From an uncultured Collinsella sp. (GTDB taxonomy: Bacteria > Actinomycetota > Coriobacteriia > Coriobacteriales > Coriobacteriaceae): a stretch of 5,835 bases of DNA. The position numbers and the translations under genes are program-made. Below are positions 1 through 5,835 of this stretch, piece by piece. Numbering within the stretch: position 1 is the first letter of the stretch; every line of letters begins with the position of its first letter. The stretch lies in NCBI GenBank assembly GCA_902474645.1, contig CABRWN010000134.1:1-5835 (forward strand). Reading direction: 5' to 3'. Under the pieces are notes generated by a model. The model was given only the letters and a program-made list of their open reading frames with translations, was not told the DNA's origin and did not search any database.

Positions 1-557
1 TTGTCGCCGTCCACGACGCCGGCGCTCACGCCCGTCAGGCGGCCGTTCTCGTTAATCTCGAGTTTGGTCTCGTCATCGACGTTGCGCGTTGCCTTGCAGT
101 ACACCACGGTCATCTGGGCACCGGAATTCTCGTGCGCCTCGATGATGGTGTTGAGGTCCATGTTAAAGATGATGTTGGTGCCCATCATCACAACATAGGG
201 CTTGTCAGAGCGCTGGAACAGCGTCTTGTTGGAGATGATGTCGCGTAGCAAGAAGCGCATGCCGCCCTTGGTGGTGCCATACGCGTTGCCGGGGACCATG
301 AACAGGCCGCCCTTCTTGCGGTCCAGGCCCCAGTCCTTGCCCGATCCCACGTGGTCGATCAGCGAGCGGTAGTTGCCCGGCATGACGACGCCGACGGTCT
401 TGATGCCGGCATTCATCATGTTGGACAGCGGGAAGTCGATCAGGCGGTAGCGGCCCAAAAACGGGACAGACGCGATGGGGCGATCCTTGAGCAGCACGCT
501 GCCGTAGGTCGAAGAGTAGTTAGCGGTGATATAACCGATGGCCTTGCGATTGATCAT
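1..557 (-). CDS. glgD: GlgD, GlgC-like (regulatory) subunit of ADP-glucose pyrophosphorylase, 3' end cut off by window
   Basis: The first 185 codons are visible, about half of a family member of roughly 370 residues; the rest lies beyond base 1. The protein starts MINRKAIGYI and keeps the nucleotidyltransferase core: RPIASVPFLGRYRLIDFPLSN at residues 26-46, NAGIKTVGVV at 49-58 and the VGSGKDWGLD block at 70-79. It lacks the nucleotide-binding GGxGSRL loop that GlgC has near its N-terminus. The catalytic aspartate in GlgC's SGDH motif aligns with Asn128 (GTNIIFNMD, 126-134). This pattern fits GlgD, known in Firmicutes as a poorly active or inactive partner that stimulates GlgC in a mixed tetramer. 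The ATG at 557 was chosen because it follows the glgC stop by 4 bases and has a purine-rich ribosome site about 9 bases upstream. The overlapping ATG at 565 meets a stop after three codons. The tight spacing suggests translational coupling with glgC, as expected for subunits of one complex. The family call is secure; the regulatory role is inferred. Confidence 0.93.
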   Translation of the reverse strand, partial: MINRKAIGYITANYSSTYGSVLLKDRPIASVPFLGRYRLIDFPLSNMMNAGIKTVGVVMPGNYRSLIDHVGSGKDWGLDRKKGGLFMVPGNAYGTTKGGMRFLLRDIISNKTLFQRSDKPYVVMMGTNIIFNMDLNTIIEAHENSGAQMTVVYCKATRNVDDETKLEINENGRLTGVSAGVVDGD

Positions 558-561
558 CGGA

Positions 562-1710
562 TCATTCCCCCTTCCCGATAACGACGTCATTTCCAACGAC
601 GGCCGTATCCTTGGTGGTATCGACAGAGCCGAGCTTCACGCCCTCTTCGACCGTGGAGTTCTCGCCCAAAATAGCGCGGCAGATGTGCGCGCCGCTCTTA
701 ACGTGCGCACCCGGCAGCAGCACGGAGTCCTCGACCACGGCGCGCTCCTCGATGATGACATCGGTCGAAAGGATCGAGTGGCGAGCGGTGCCGTAGATCT
801 TGCAGCCGTTGGAGACCAGGCAGTCGTCCAGGCGACCGTCCGGGCCAATGTAGTGCGGCGGACGCGTGGTGATGTTGGACATGATGGGGAAGTTCTTGTC
901 AAACAGATCGAACTCGGGGTTGTTGCCCAGCAGGTCCATCGAGGTCTCGTGGAAGCTGGCGATGGTGCCGACGTCCTTCCAAAAGCCGTGGAACTCGTAG
1001 CTGTACAGGCGCTTGCCCTCGCCGAGCAGCTTGGGGATGATGTCCTTGCCAAAGTCATGGCTCGAGCGCTGGTCCAGAGCGTCCTCCTCGAGCGCCTCGA
1101 TCAGCACGTCGGCCGAGAAGATGTAGATGCCCATGGACGCGAGGTTCGAATCGGGCTTATCGGGCTTCTCGGTGAACTTGGTGATGCGGCCGTCCTCGGG
1201 GTCGGTGGTCAGGATGCCAAAGCGGCTGGCCTCCTCCCACGGCACGGGCATAACGCTCACCGTGAGGTCGGCGTTGTTCTCAATATGCGTCTTGAGCATC
1301 TTGCGGTAGTCCATGCGATACAGATGGTCGCCCGAAAGGATCAGGACGTACTTGGGGTCGTTGGCCTTGATGTAGTCGAGGTTCTGCGTAATGGCGTCGG
1401 CCGTGCCCGCATACCAGGCGCCGCCGGTCTGCGTCTCGTACGGCGGCAGGATCGACACGCCGCCGTCACGGCTGTCCAGATCCCAAGCCTCGCCGGAGCC
1501 CACATAGGCATGCAGCAGGTAGGGACGGTACTGCGTCAGAACGCCTACCGTGTCGATGCCCGAGTTGGAGCAGTTGGACAGCGAAAAGTCGATAATGCGG
1601 AACTTGCCACCAAAGCTAACCGCCGGCTTAGCGATCTTTTGGGTGAGTGCCCCCAATCGGCTGCCCTGTCCTCCTGCGAGGAGCATCGCGATGCATTCTT
1701 TCTTACTCAT
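562..1710 (-). CDS. glgC: Glucose-1-phosphate adenylyltransferase (ADP-glucose pyrophosphorylase), catalytic subunit
   Basis: This 382-residue protein has the usual length for a Gram-positive GlgC. It makes ADP-glucose and pyrophosphate from ATP and glucose-1-phosphate, the committed step of bacterial glycogen synthesis, in the cytoplasm. The N-terminal Rossmann-like domain holds the nucleotide loop AGGQGSRLGALT (12-23) followed by KPAVSFGGKFRIIDFSLSN (28-46). WYAGTADA is at 99-106. The catalytic Asp128 sits in SGDHLYRMDY (126-135). The sugar-phosphate motif FTEKP is at 179-183 with Lys182, the counterpart of E. coli Lys195, and SMGIY is at 192-196. From about residue 275 the sequence shows the short valine/isoleucine-rich repeats of the left-handed beta-helix domain. 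Lys25 aligns with E. coli Lys39, linked there to fructose-1,6-bisphosphate activation; whether this enzyme responds to it cannot be told. The ATG at 1710 has a strong ribosome site 6 bases upstream. It lies 108 bases after glgP and 4 bases before glgD. No motif is missing. Confidence 0.97.
   Translation of the reverse strand: MSKKECIAMLLAGGQGSRLGALTQKIAKPAVSFGGKFRIIDFSLSNCSNSGIDTVGVLTQYRPYLLHAYVGSGEAWDLDSRDGGVSILPPYETQTGGAWYAGTADAITQNLDYIKANDPKYVLILSGDHLYRMDYRKMLKTHIENNADLTVSVMPVPWEEASRFGILTTDPEDGRITKFTEKPDKPDSNLASMGIYIFSADVLIEALEEDALDQRSSHDFGKDIIPKLLGEGKRLYSYEFHGFWKDVGTIASFHETSMDLLGNNPEFDLFDKNFPIMSNITTRPPHYIGPDGRLDDCLVSNGCKIYGTARHSILSTDVIIEERAVVEDSVLLPGAHVKSGAHICRAILGENSTVEEGVKLGSVDTTKDTAVVGNDVVIGKGE
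566..573 (-). promoter_or_regulatory. Ribosome binding site of glgD inside the glgC 3' end
   Basis: On the minus strand the purine run GAAGGGGG lies 8 bases upstream of the glgD ATG at 557. It is made of the last codons of glgC (Gly-Lys-Gly-Glu end). It supports the start at 557 and means that glgD initiation happens on RNA just cleared by ribosomes finishing glgC. Confidence 0.65.
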
Positions 1711-1716
1711 CGATTT

Positions 1717-1724
1717 CTCCTTCT
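1717..1724 (-). promoter_or_regulatory. Ribosome binding site of glgC
   Basis: AGAAGGAG on the minus strand, 6 bases before the glgC ATG, is a near-ideal Shine-Dalgarno sequence and fixes the start at 1710. It is flanked on both sides by an identical ATCGATGA octamer (1707-1714 and 1726-1733), so a second ATG lies just upstream of it at 1729. Confidence 0.8.
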
Positions 1725-1750
1725 GTCATCGATGTTCTTAAACCCATTAG

Positions 1751-1781
1751 CGACGGGCGCGGCGCTCGGTCGCGCCCGTCG
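1751..1781 (-). promoter_or_regulatory. Strong GC-rich hairpin in the glgP-glgC spacer
   Basis: The arms 1751-1761 and 1771-1781 are perfect reverse complements (11 base pairs, minus-strand left arm CGACGGGCGCG) around a 9-base loop. In the transcript it folds about 37 bases after the glgP stop and 40 bases before the glgC start. It is not followed by a run of U (the next bases are CUAAUGGGUUUAAG), so it is a poor intrinsic terminator. More plausible roles are partial attenuation, RNA processing or 3'-end protection of the upstream message. The pairing is seen directly; the role is inferred. Confidence 0.6.
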
Positions 1782-1785
1782 AGTA

Positions 1786-1800
1786 ATGCCGTGCTGGCAT
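1786..1800 (-). promoter_or_regulatory. Small hairpin just upstream of the strong glgP-glgC hairpin
   Basis: ATGCC and GGCAT form a perfect 5-base-pair stem with a 5-base loop, 18 bases after the glgP stop codon. It directly precedes the 11-base-pair hairpin in the transcript, so the spacer holds two stems in tandem. Alone it is weak and could be chance. Confidence 0.3.
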
Positions 1801-1818
1801 AAGGGGGCTCGTGCGCCT

Positions 1819-4245
1819 TTACGCGTGCCAGATCTCGTCGCGGTACTCGCGAATGGTGCGGTCGCTCGAGAACCAGCCGGAGGAGGCGGTGTTGAGCAGC
1901 GCCTTGCGGTTCCAGGTCACCTGGTCGCCGTAGCTGCCGGTAAGCTTCTCCCACGCATCCACGTAGCTGCGGAAGTCTGCCATGACCAGGTCGGGATCGT
2001 TGTTGTTCATGAGCTCGTTGTAGATGCTCTCGAAGTTGCCCGAAAGACCCGCAAAGGTGTTGTCCTTGAGTTCGTCCATCACGCGGCCCAGACGCTCGCG
2101 ATCGTTGTTGAGCGTATCCCACGCAAAGTAGCTGTTGGATGCCCAGAGCTGCTCGACCTCGGGGGCGGTCAGGCCAAAGATGGCCTCGTTCTCGCGGCCG
2201 GCCAGGTCGGCGATCTCGATGTTGGCGCCATCGAGGGTGCCCAGCGTAATGGCGCCGTTCATCATGAGCTTCATGTTGGACGTGCCCGAGGCCTCCTTAC
2301 CGGCCGTGGAGATCTGCTCCGAGATCTCGGCGGCAGGGTAGATGAGCTGGGCGTTGCTCACGCGGAAGTTGGGGATAAAGCAGACCTTCATGACCTCGTT
2401 GACGCGGGCATCGTTGTTGATGACGTCGGCCACGGAGTTAATGAGGCGGATGGTCTCCTTGGCAAAGGTGTAGCTCGAGGCAGCCTTGCCGCTAAAGATG
2501 AAGGTCGTCGGCGTCACGTGGAAGTTGGGATCGGCGATGCGACGGTTGTAAATATCCATCACCTTCATGATGTTCATGAGCTGGCGCTTGTAGGCATGGA
2601 AGCGCTTTACCTGAACATCGAAGACGGTGTTGGGATCAATGACCAGACCGGTCTCGGCCTTAACGTAGGCGGCCAGGCGCTCCTTGTTGGCGCGCTTGGA
2701 GGCACCCACGGCCTTCAGGAATTCGGTGTCGTTCTGGAACTCCTTGAGCTTTTCCAGCTCAAAGGCGTCCTTGAGCCAGCCATCGCCAATGGCCTCGGTC
2801 ACGAGCTTGGCATAGGTGGGGTTGGCCTCGGCAAAGAAGCGACGGTGCGAGATGCCGTTGGTCTTGTTGTTGAACTTCTCGGGCGTCAGGGCATAGAAGT
2901 CCTTGAGCACGATGTTCTTGATGATGTCGGAGTGGATCTTTGCCACGCCGTTGACGCTGTGGCTGCAGATCACAGACAGGTTGGCCATTCGAATCTCGCC
3001 GTCCCACAGGATGGCGGTCTGGCGCAGACGCTCCTGCCAACCCTCCTGGGTGGTGTCGAACGACTCGTGCCAACGACGGCTAATCTCGTCGATGATCTGG
3101 TACACACGGGGGAGGAGCTTGGAGAACGTGCCGATGGGCCACTTCTCCAGAGCCTCGGGCAGGATGGTGTGGTTGGTGTAGCTCACGACCTGCGTCACGA
3201 TGTTCCAGGCGTCATCCCACTCGAGCTTCTTCTCGTCGATGAGGATGCGCATGAGCTCGGGGCCGCACATGGCGGGGTGGGTATCGTTGGTATGGATGGC
3301 CACAAACTGCGGCAGCAGGTCCCAGTTCTCGCCGTGCTCCTTCTCAAAGGTGTCGAGCAGGCTGTAGATGCCGGCCGAGACAAACAGGTACTCCTGCTTC
3401 AGGCGCAGCAGGCGACCGTGCTCGCCGGCGTCATTGGGGTAGAGGATGGCGCTGATGGCCTCGGCCTCGGCGCGCTCGGCGTCGGCCAGGGCATAGTCGC
3501 CGCGGTTGAAGGCCTCCAGGTCAAAGTGCTCCTCGACCGGCTCGGCGGCCCAGACGCGCAGCTTGTTGACGGTCTCGCCGGCATAGCCCACAACGGGGAT
3601 GTCATAGGGAACGGCCAGAATGTCCTGCGTGTCCACCGTGCGGTAGAACGTGCGGCCGTTCTCCTCAAAGCCCTCGACGCGGCCACCAAACTTAATGGTT
3701 ACGGCCTTGTCTTGACGACGGACCTCCCAGGGATAGCCGTGGGTGAGCCACTCGTCGGTGGCCTCGACCTGGCTGCCGTTGACGATCTCCTGTTTAAACA
3801 GGCCGTAACGGTAGCGCATGCCGTTGCCGTAGCCGGCGATTCCCTCGTGGGCCATCGAGTCGAGGAAGCACGCGGCGAGGCGGCCCAGGCCACCGTTGCC
3901 CAGTGCCGGATCGGGCTCCTGGTTCTCGATGACGGACAGGTCAAAACCCATGTCGTCGAGCGCCTCGGCGACCATGTCGCGCACGCCAAAGTTGAGCAGG
4001 TAGTTGTCGAGCAGGCGGCCGATCAAAAACTCGATCGAGAAGTAGTACACGCGCTTCTTGCCCTCGGACGCCGCGCGGGCGTCGCTCTTGGTGGCAACGG
4101 TACGGGCCTTCTCGGCCACGAGCTTGGCCAGGGCGTTAAAGCGGTCGAGGTCGCTGGCGGCCTCGACGCTCTTGCCGCTAATGCTCATGACGGCATCGCG
4201 ATAGAGCTCGGTAAACTCCTGCTTGTTGTCGAAGATCTTATTCAT
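1819..4245 (-). CDS. glgP: Glycogen/starch/maltodextrin phosphorylase (GT35)
   Basis: At 808 residues it matches the full length of bacterial phosphorylases (about 800-815). It removes glucose from alpha-1,4 chain ends with phosphate, giving glucose-1-phosphate, and uses pyridoxal phosphate. Visible family motifs, in order: EFLIGRLLDNYLLN (72-85), the glycine-rich LGNGGLGRLAACFLDSMA (115-132), HTNDTHPA (318-325), NHTILPEALEKWP (358-370), KTNGISHRRF (461-470), VQVKRFHAYKRQLMN (545-559) and FSGKAASSY (584-592). The cofactor motif EASGTSNMK (651-659) ends in Lys659, expected to form the Schiff base. The N-terminus lacks the phosphorylated-serine segment of animal enzymes, so control by that route is not expected. 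The ATG at 4245 is preceded at 5 bases by a purine-rich ribosome site. It lies between glgB and glgC, so degradation is encoded together with synthesis. Preference for glycogen over maltodextrin cannot be decided from sequence; glgP is chosen from context. The frame is intact. Confidence 0.97.
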   Translation of the reverse strand: MNKIFDNKQEFTELYRDAVMSISGKSVEAASDLDRFNALAKLVAEKARTVATKSDARAASEGKKRVYYFSIEFLIGRLLDNYLLNFGVRDMVAEALDDMGFDLSVIENQEPDPALGNGGLGRLAACFLDSMAHEGIAGYGNGMRYRYGLFKQEIVNGSQVEATDEWLTHGYPWEVRRQDKAVTIKFGGRVEGFEENGRTFYRTVDTQDILAVPYDIPVVGYAGETVNKLRVWAAEPVEEHFDLEAFNRGDYALADAERAEAEAISAILYPNDAGEHGRLLRLKQEYLFVSAGIYSLLDTFEKEHGENWDLLPQFVAIHTNDTHPAMCGPELMRILIDEKKLEWDDAWNIVTQVVSYTNHTILPEALEKWPIGTFSKLLPRVYQIIDEISRRWHESFDTTQEGWQERLRQTAILWDGEIRMANLSVICSHSVNGVAKIHSDIIKNIVLKDFYALTPEKFNNKTNGISHRRFFAEANPTYAKLVTEAIGDGWLKDAFELEKLKEFQNDTEFLKAVGASKRANKERLAAYVKAETGLVIDPNTVFDVQVKRFHAYKRQLMNIMKVMDIYNRRIADPNFHVTPTTFIFSGKAASSYTFAKETIRLINSVADVINNDARVNEVMKVCFIPNFRVSNAQLIYPAAEISEQISTAGKEASGTSNMKLMMNGAITLGTLDGANIEIADLAGRENEAIFGLTAPEVEQLWASNSYFAWDTLNNDRERLGRVMDELKDNTFAGLSGNFESIYNELMNNNDPDLVMADFRSYVDAWEKLTGSYGDQVTWNRKALLNTASSGWFSSDRTIREYRDEIWHA

Positions 4246-4246
4246 A

Positions 4247-4281
4247 CGTTCCTTTCCCCCGGGGATGTTTCTCCCGGAACG
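4247..4281 (-). promoter_or_regulatory. Inverted repeat that could sequester the glgP ribosome binding site
   Basis: CGTTCC (4276-4281) and GGAACG (4247-4252) on the minus strand are perfect 6-base complements. The right arm ends one base before the glgP ATG. Inside, GGG (4273-4275) can pair with CCC (4261-4263), which would lengthen the stem across a bulge of about 8 purines. If it forms, the GG of the Shine-Dalgarno region is paired. The complementarity is seen; any control of translation is inference, and six base pairs could be chance. Confidence 0.35.
4251..4260 (-). promoter_or_regulatory. Ribosome binding site of glgP
   Basis: The purine run GGGGGAAAGG ends 5 bases before the ATG at 4245 and supports that start. 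Part of it falls in the right arm of an inverted repeat (4247-4281) that could mask it. Confidence 0.65.
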
Positions 4282-4299
4282 GTTATGACTTCTATCCTA

Positions 4300-4314
4300 C
4301 GCCCCCACGGGGCG
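4300..4314 (-). promoter_or_regulatory. Compact GC hairpin in the glgB-glgP spacer
   Basis: CGCCCC and GGGGCG form a perfect 6-base-pair stem with a 3-base loop, 25 bases after the glgB stop. The downstream transcript reads UAGGAUAGAAG, without a U-run, so this is not a convincing terminator. It may stabilise or slow the message between glgB and glgP. I see no convincing promoter in this 94-base spacer. Confidence 0.4.
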
Positions 4315-4339
4315 GGTAATTACAGCGGTAACGGCTTTG

Positions 4340-5835
4340 TTACGCGTCCTTAGCGGTCGACTTAACAGACGTTGACTTGGCCTTGGTAGTTGCCTTTTTG
4401 GCAGCCGGCTTCTTGGCCGCGGGCTTTGTCGCAGCCTTAGCCTTGTTTGCCTTGGTCGTAGCGGCCTTCGCCTTCGCGGGAGCCTTCTTGGCAGTCGCAG
4501 GCTTGGGCTTCACCGAGGACGTGCGCTTCTTAGGCGCAGCCTTGGGCTCCTCAACCATGGGCGGCTTATAGCTGCTGGGTCCGCGGCGCTTAAGCACCAC
4601 GCCTGCCAGGCCGGGCACCTTGATCTCGATGGAGTCCATCTGCCCGTTCCAGGGATAGGGCTCGCTCGAGCAGGTGTAGGGCTCCTCGCCGGCGTATCCG
4701 CTGCCACCGAACTCGGGACGGTCGGAATCGAAGATGACCTCCCAGTCACCCTCGCGCGGCACGCCCACGCGGAAGCTCTCATAGCTCGCCGGGTCAAAGT
4801 TGATCAGGATCACCAGATCGTCGTCGACGTCCTCGCCCTGGCGCACAAAGCTCACGATGGACTGCTTGGAGTTGTCCGCATCGATCCAGGTAAAGCCGTC
4901 GTCGGTATAGCCGCGCTCGTACAGGGCGGGCTCGGCGGTGTACAGGTGGTTGAGCGCCTTAATGAACGCCTGATGATGACGGTGGGTCTCGTATTCCTCG
5001 GTCAGGAACCACTGAATGGACTCGTAGTAGCGCCACTCGATAAACTGGCCGATCTCGTTGCCCATAAAGTTGAGCTTGGCACCGGGGTGCGTCATCTGGT
5101 AGAAGGCCAGCGTACGCAGGCCGGCAAACTGGCGCCACCAGTCGCCCGGCATGCGGCCGATGAGCGAGCACTTGCCGTGCACGACCTCGTCGTGGCTCAG
5201 CGGGCAAATGAAGTTCTCGGTAAAGGCGTACATGATGGAGAACGTGAGCAGGCCGTGGTTGCCGGGGCGCCACGGAAAATCTGTCTGCATGTAGTGCAGA
5301 GTGTCGTTCATCCAGCCCATGTCCCACTTGTAGTGGAAGCCCAGGCCACCGTCCTGCGGTGGATAGGTCACGAGCGGCCACGCGGTGGACTCCTCGGCCA
5401 TCATCATCACGTCGGGGAAGTGGGCCTCGACGGCGCAGTTGACCTGGCGGATGAACGCGCTGGCGTCCAGGTCCTCCTCGGTTCCGTACTTGTTGAACTT
5501 CTTTTGGCCCGGATCGTCAATGCCAAAGTTTAGGTACAGCATGCTGGACACGCCGTCCATGCGAATGCCGTCCACGTGGAAGTTCTCGAGCCAGTACAGC
5601 ACGTTGGAGACGAGGAAGGAGCGGACCTCGCCGCGGGCGAAGTCAAACTTGTGCGTGCCCCAGTTGGGGTGAATCTCGTGCTCAAACAGCATGTGGCCGT
5701 TAAAGGTGGCAAGGCCGTGGGAGTCGGCGCAAAAACCGCCGGGCACCCAGTCCATGATCACGCCGATGCCTGCCTCGTGGCACGCATCGATAAAGTGCAT
5801 GAGCTGCTGCGGGTTGCCGTAGCGCGATGTGGCGG
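4340..5835 (-). CDS. glgB: 1,4-alpha-glucan branching enzyme (GH13), 5' end cut off by window, with Lys/Ala-rich C-terminal tail
   Basis: The visible part is the last 497 codons (first whole codon 5831-5833) and continues past base 5835. Judged against E. coli GlgB (728 residues), about 300 N-terminal residues are missing, including the CBM48-type domain. The enzyme cuts alpha-1,4 chains and rejoins them by alpha-1,6 bonds. Numbering from the in-frame Met at 5800, which is internal and not the start: DWVPGGF is at 17-23, the nucleophile Asp82 in DGIRMDGVSSM (77-87; bases 5555-5557), the acid/base Glu136 in MAEES (134-138), the third carboxylate Asp204 in LSHDEVVHGK (201-210) and NFMGNE at 244-249. 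These match the E. coli triad Asp405, Glu458 and Asp526. A beta-sandwich domain of about 100 residues follows and ends near GLAGVVLKRRG (397-407). The family normally stops there, but this protein continues about 80 residues, mostly Lys and Ala. The DGVSSM stretch resembles eukaryotic branching enzymes, while the other motifs are bacterial. It is the most upstream gene seen and lies 94 bases before glgP. Confidence 0.96.
   Translation of the reverse strand, partial: ATSRYGNPQQLMHFIDACHEAGIGVIMDWVPGGFCADSHGLATFNGHMLFEHEIHPNWGTHKFDFARGEVRSFLVSNVLYWLENFHVDGIRMDGVSSMLYLNFGIDDPGQKKFNKYGTEEDLDASAFIRQVNCAVEAHFPDVMMMAEESTAWPLVTYPPQDGGLGFHYKWDMGWMNDTLHYMQTDFPWRPGNHGLLTFSIMYAFTENFICPLSHDEVVHGKCSLIGRMPGDWWRQFAGLRTLAFYQMTHPGAKLNFMGNEIGQFIEWRYYESIQWFLTEEYETHRHHQAFIKALNHLYTAEPALYERGYTDDGFTWIDADNSKQSIVSFVRQGEDVDDDLVILINFDPASYESFRVGVPREGDWEVIFDSDRPEFGGSGYAGEEPYTCSSEPYPWNGQMDSIEIKVPGLAGVVLKRRGPSSYKPPMVEEPKAAPKKRTSSVKPKPATAKKAPAKAKAATTKANKAKAATKPAAKKPAAKKATTKAKSTSVKSTAKDA
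4343..4540 (-). repeat. Low-complexity Lys/Ala-rich tail-coding segment of glgB
   Basis: The last 66 codons of glgB encode 20 Lys and 21 Ala with Pro, Thr and Ser, one Arg, and a single acidic residue (the penultimate Asp). Imperfect units such as KPAAKKPAAKKA and KAKAATTKANKAKAATK recur. At DNA level this appears as repeated AAG-GCC/GCT-like codon pairs. Such tails are familiar from histone-H1-like and HU-like proteins of GC-rich actinobacteria. Here the segment is in frame with the branching enzyme and stops cleanly at TAA (4340-4342), so it is part of the protein and not a separate gene. Confidence 0.85.

Noticed and set aside
1751..1781. Intrinsic terminator between glgP and glgC
   Set aside because: The stem is strong but is not followed by a U-run on the transcribed strand, and the genes downstream belong to the same pathway and direction.
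1703..2122. Minus-strand frame of 139 codons crossing the glgP end and the glgC start
   Set aside because: It is an out-of-frame reading of the glgP 3' end running through the spacer. It is Arg/Gln/Pro-rich without motifs. Only its last eight codons are discussed, as a possible mini-frame.
4246..4339. Promoter for glgP in the glgB-glgP spacer
   Set aside because: TGTAAT and TAGGAT resemble a -10 box loosely, but no -35 element lies at a suitable distance, and such short matches are expected by chance.
538..4353. Plus-strand frame of 1271 codons
   Set aside because: It lies opposite two intact, motif-complete enzymes in codon-aligned register. Its product is a monotonous Val/Leu/Gly/Ala/Asp/His-rich sequence with no recognisable domain. 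Codon bias explains its openness.
4377..4571. Plus-strand frame of 64 codons that looks like a hydrophobic membrane peptide
   Set aside because: It is the complement of the Lys/Ala tail of glgB: AAG/GCC codons read backwards give Leu, Ala, Phe and Gly. The hydrophobicity is a by-product of that composition.
4946..5533. Plus-strand frame of 195 codons
   Set aside because: It is the codon-aligned antisense of the glgB catalytic domain, including the Asp204 and Glu136 motifs. No independent coding signal was seen.
4340..5800. Met at 5800 as the start of glgB
   Set aside because: The open frame continues upstream to the window edge with conserved GlgB residues (TSRYGNPQQL precedes it), so this Met is internal.

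Overview
The window is one stretch of a glycogen-metabolism operon, with every gene on the minus strand. In transcription order (right to left) it reads glgB (branching enzyme, 5' end outside the window), glgP (glycogen phosphorylase), glgC (ADP-glucose pyrophosphorylase catalytic subunit) and glgD (GlgC-like partner subunit, 3' end outside the window). Coding sequence fills almost everything. The only gaps are 94 bases (glgB-glgP), 108 bases (glgP-glgC) and 4 bases (glgC-glgD). No RNA gene, mobile element, CRISPR array or origin was seen, and the promoter and terminator of the operon must lie outside the window.

The organism is a GC-rich bacterium. A separate GlgD next to GlgC is typical of Gram-positive lineages (Firmicutes and some Actinobacteria). 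Combined with the GC-rich codon choice and a Lys/Ala-rich C-terminal tail, this suggests an actinobacterium of the Coriobacteriia type (Collinsella-like). That placement is inference from recall, not from a search.

Layout: 1-557 is the first 185 codons of glgD; 562-1710 glgC; 1711-1818 a spacer with two hairpins and the glgC ribosome binding site; 1819-4245 glgP; 4246-4339 a spacer with inverted repeats and the glgP ribosome binding site; 4340-5835 the last 497 codons of glgB.

Together GlgC/GlgD would make ADP-glucose for chain elongation, GlgB would add alpha-1,6 branches, and GlgP would release glucose-1-phosphate from chain ends. Synthesis and breakdown are therefore encoded together. Glycogen synthase (glgA) and debranching enzyme (glgX) are not in the window. 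The pathway is well known, and I see no undescribed system here. The points most worth a second look are the roughly 66-residue Lys/Ala tail on GlgB, the degenerate catalytic motifs of GlgD, the hairpins in the two spacers, and a 3.8-kb antisense open frame that codon bias explains.
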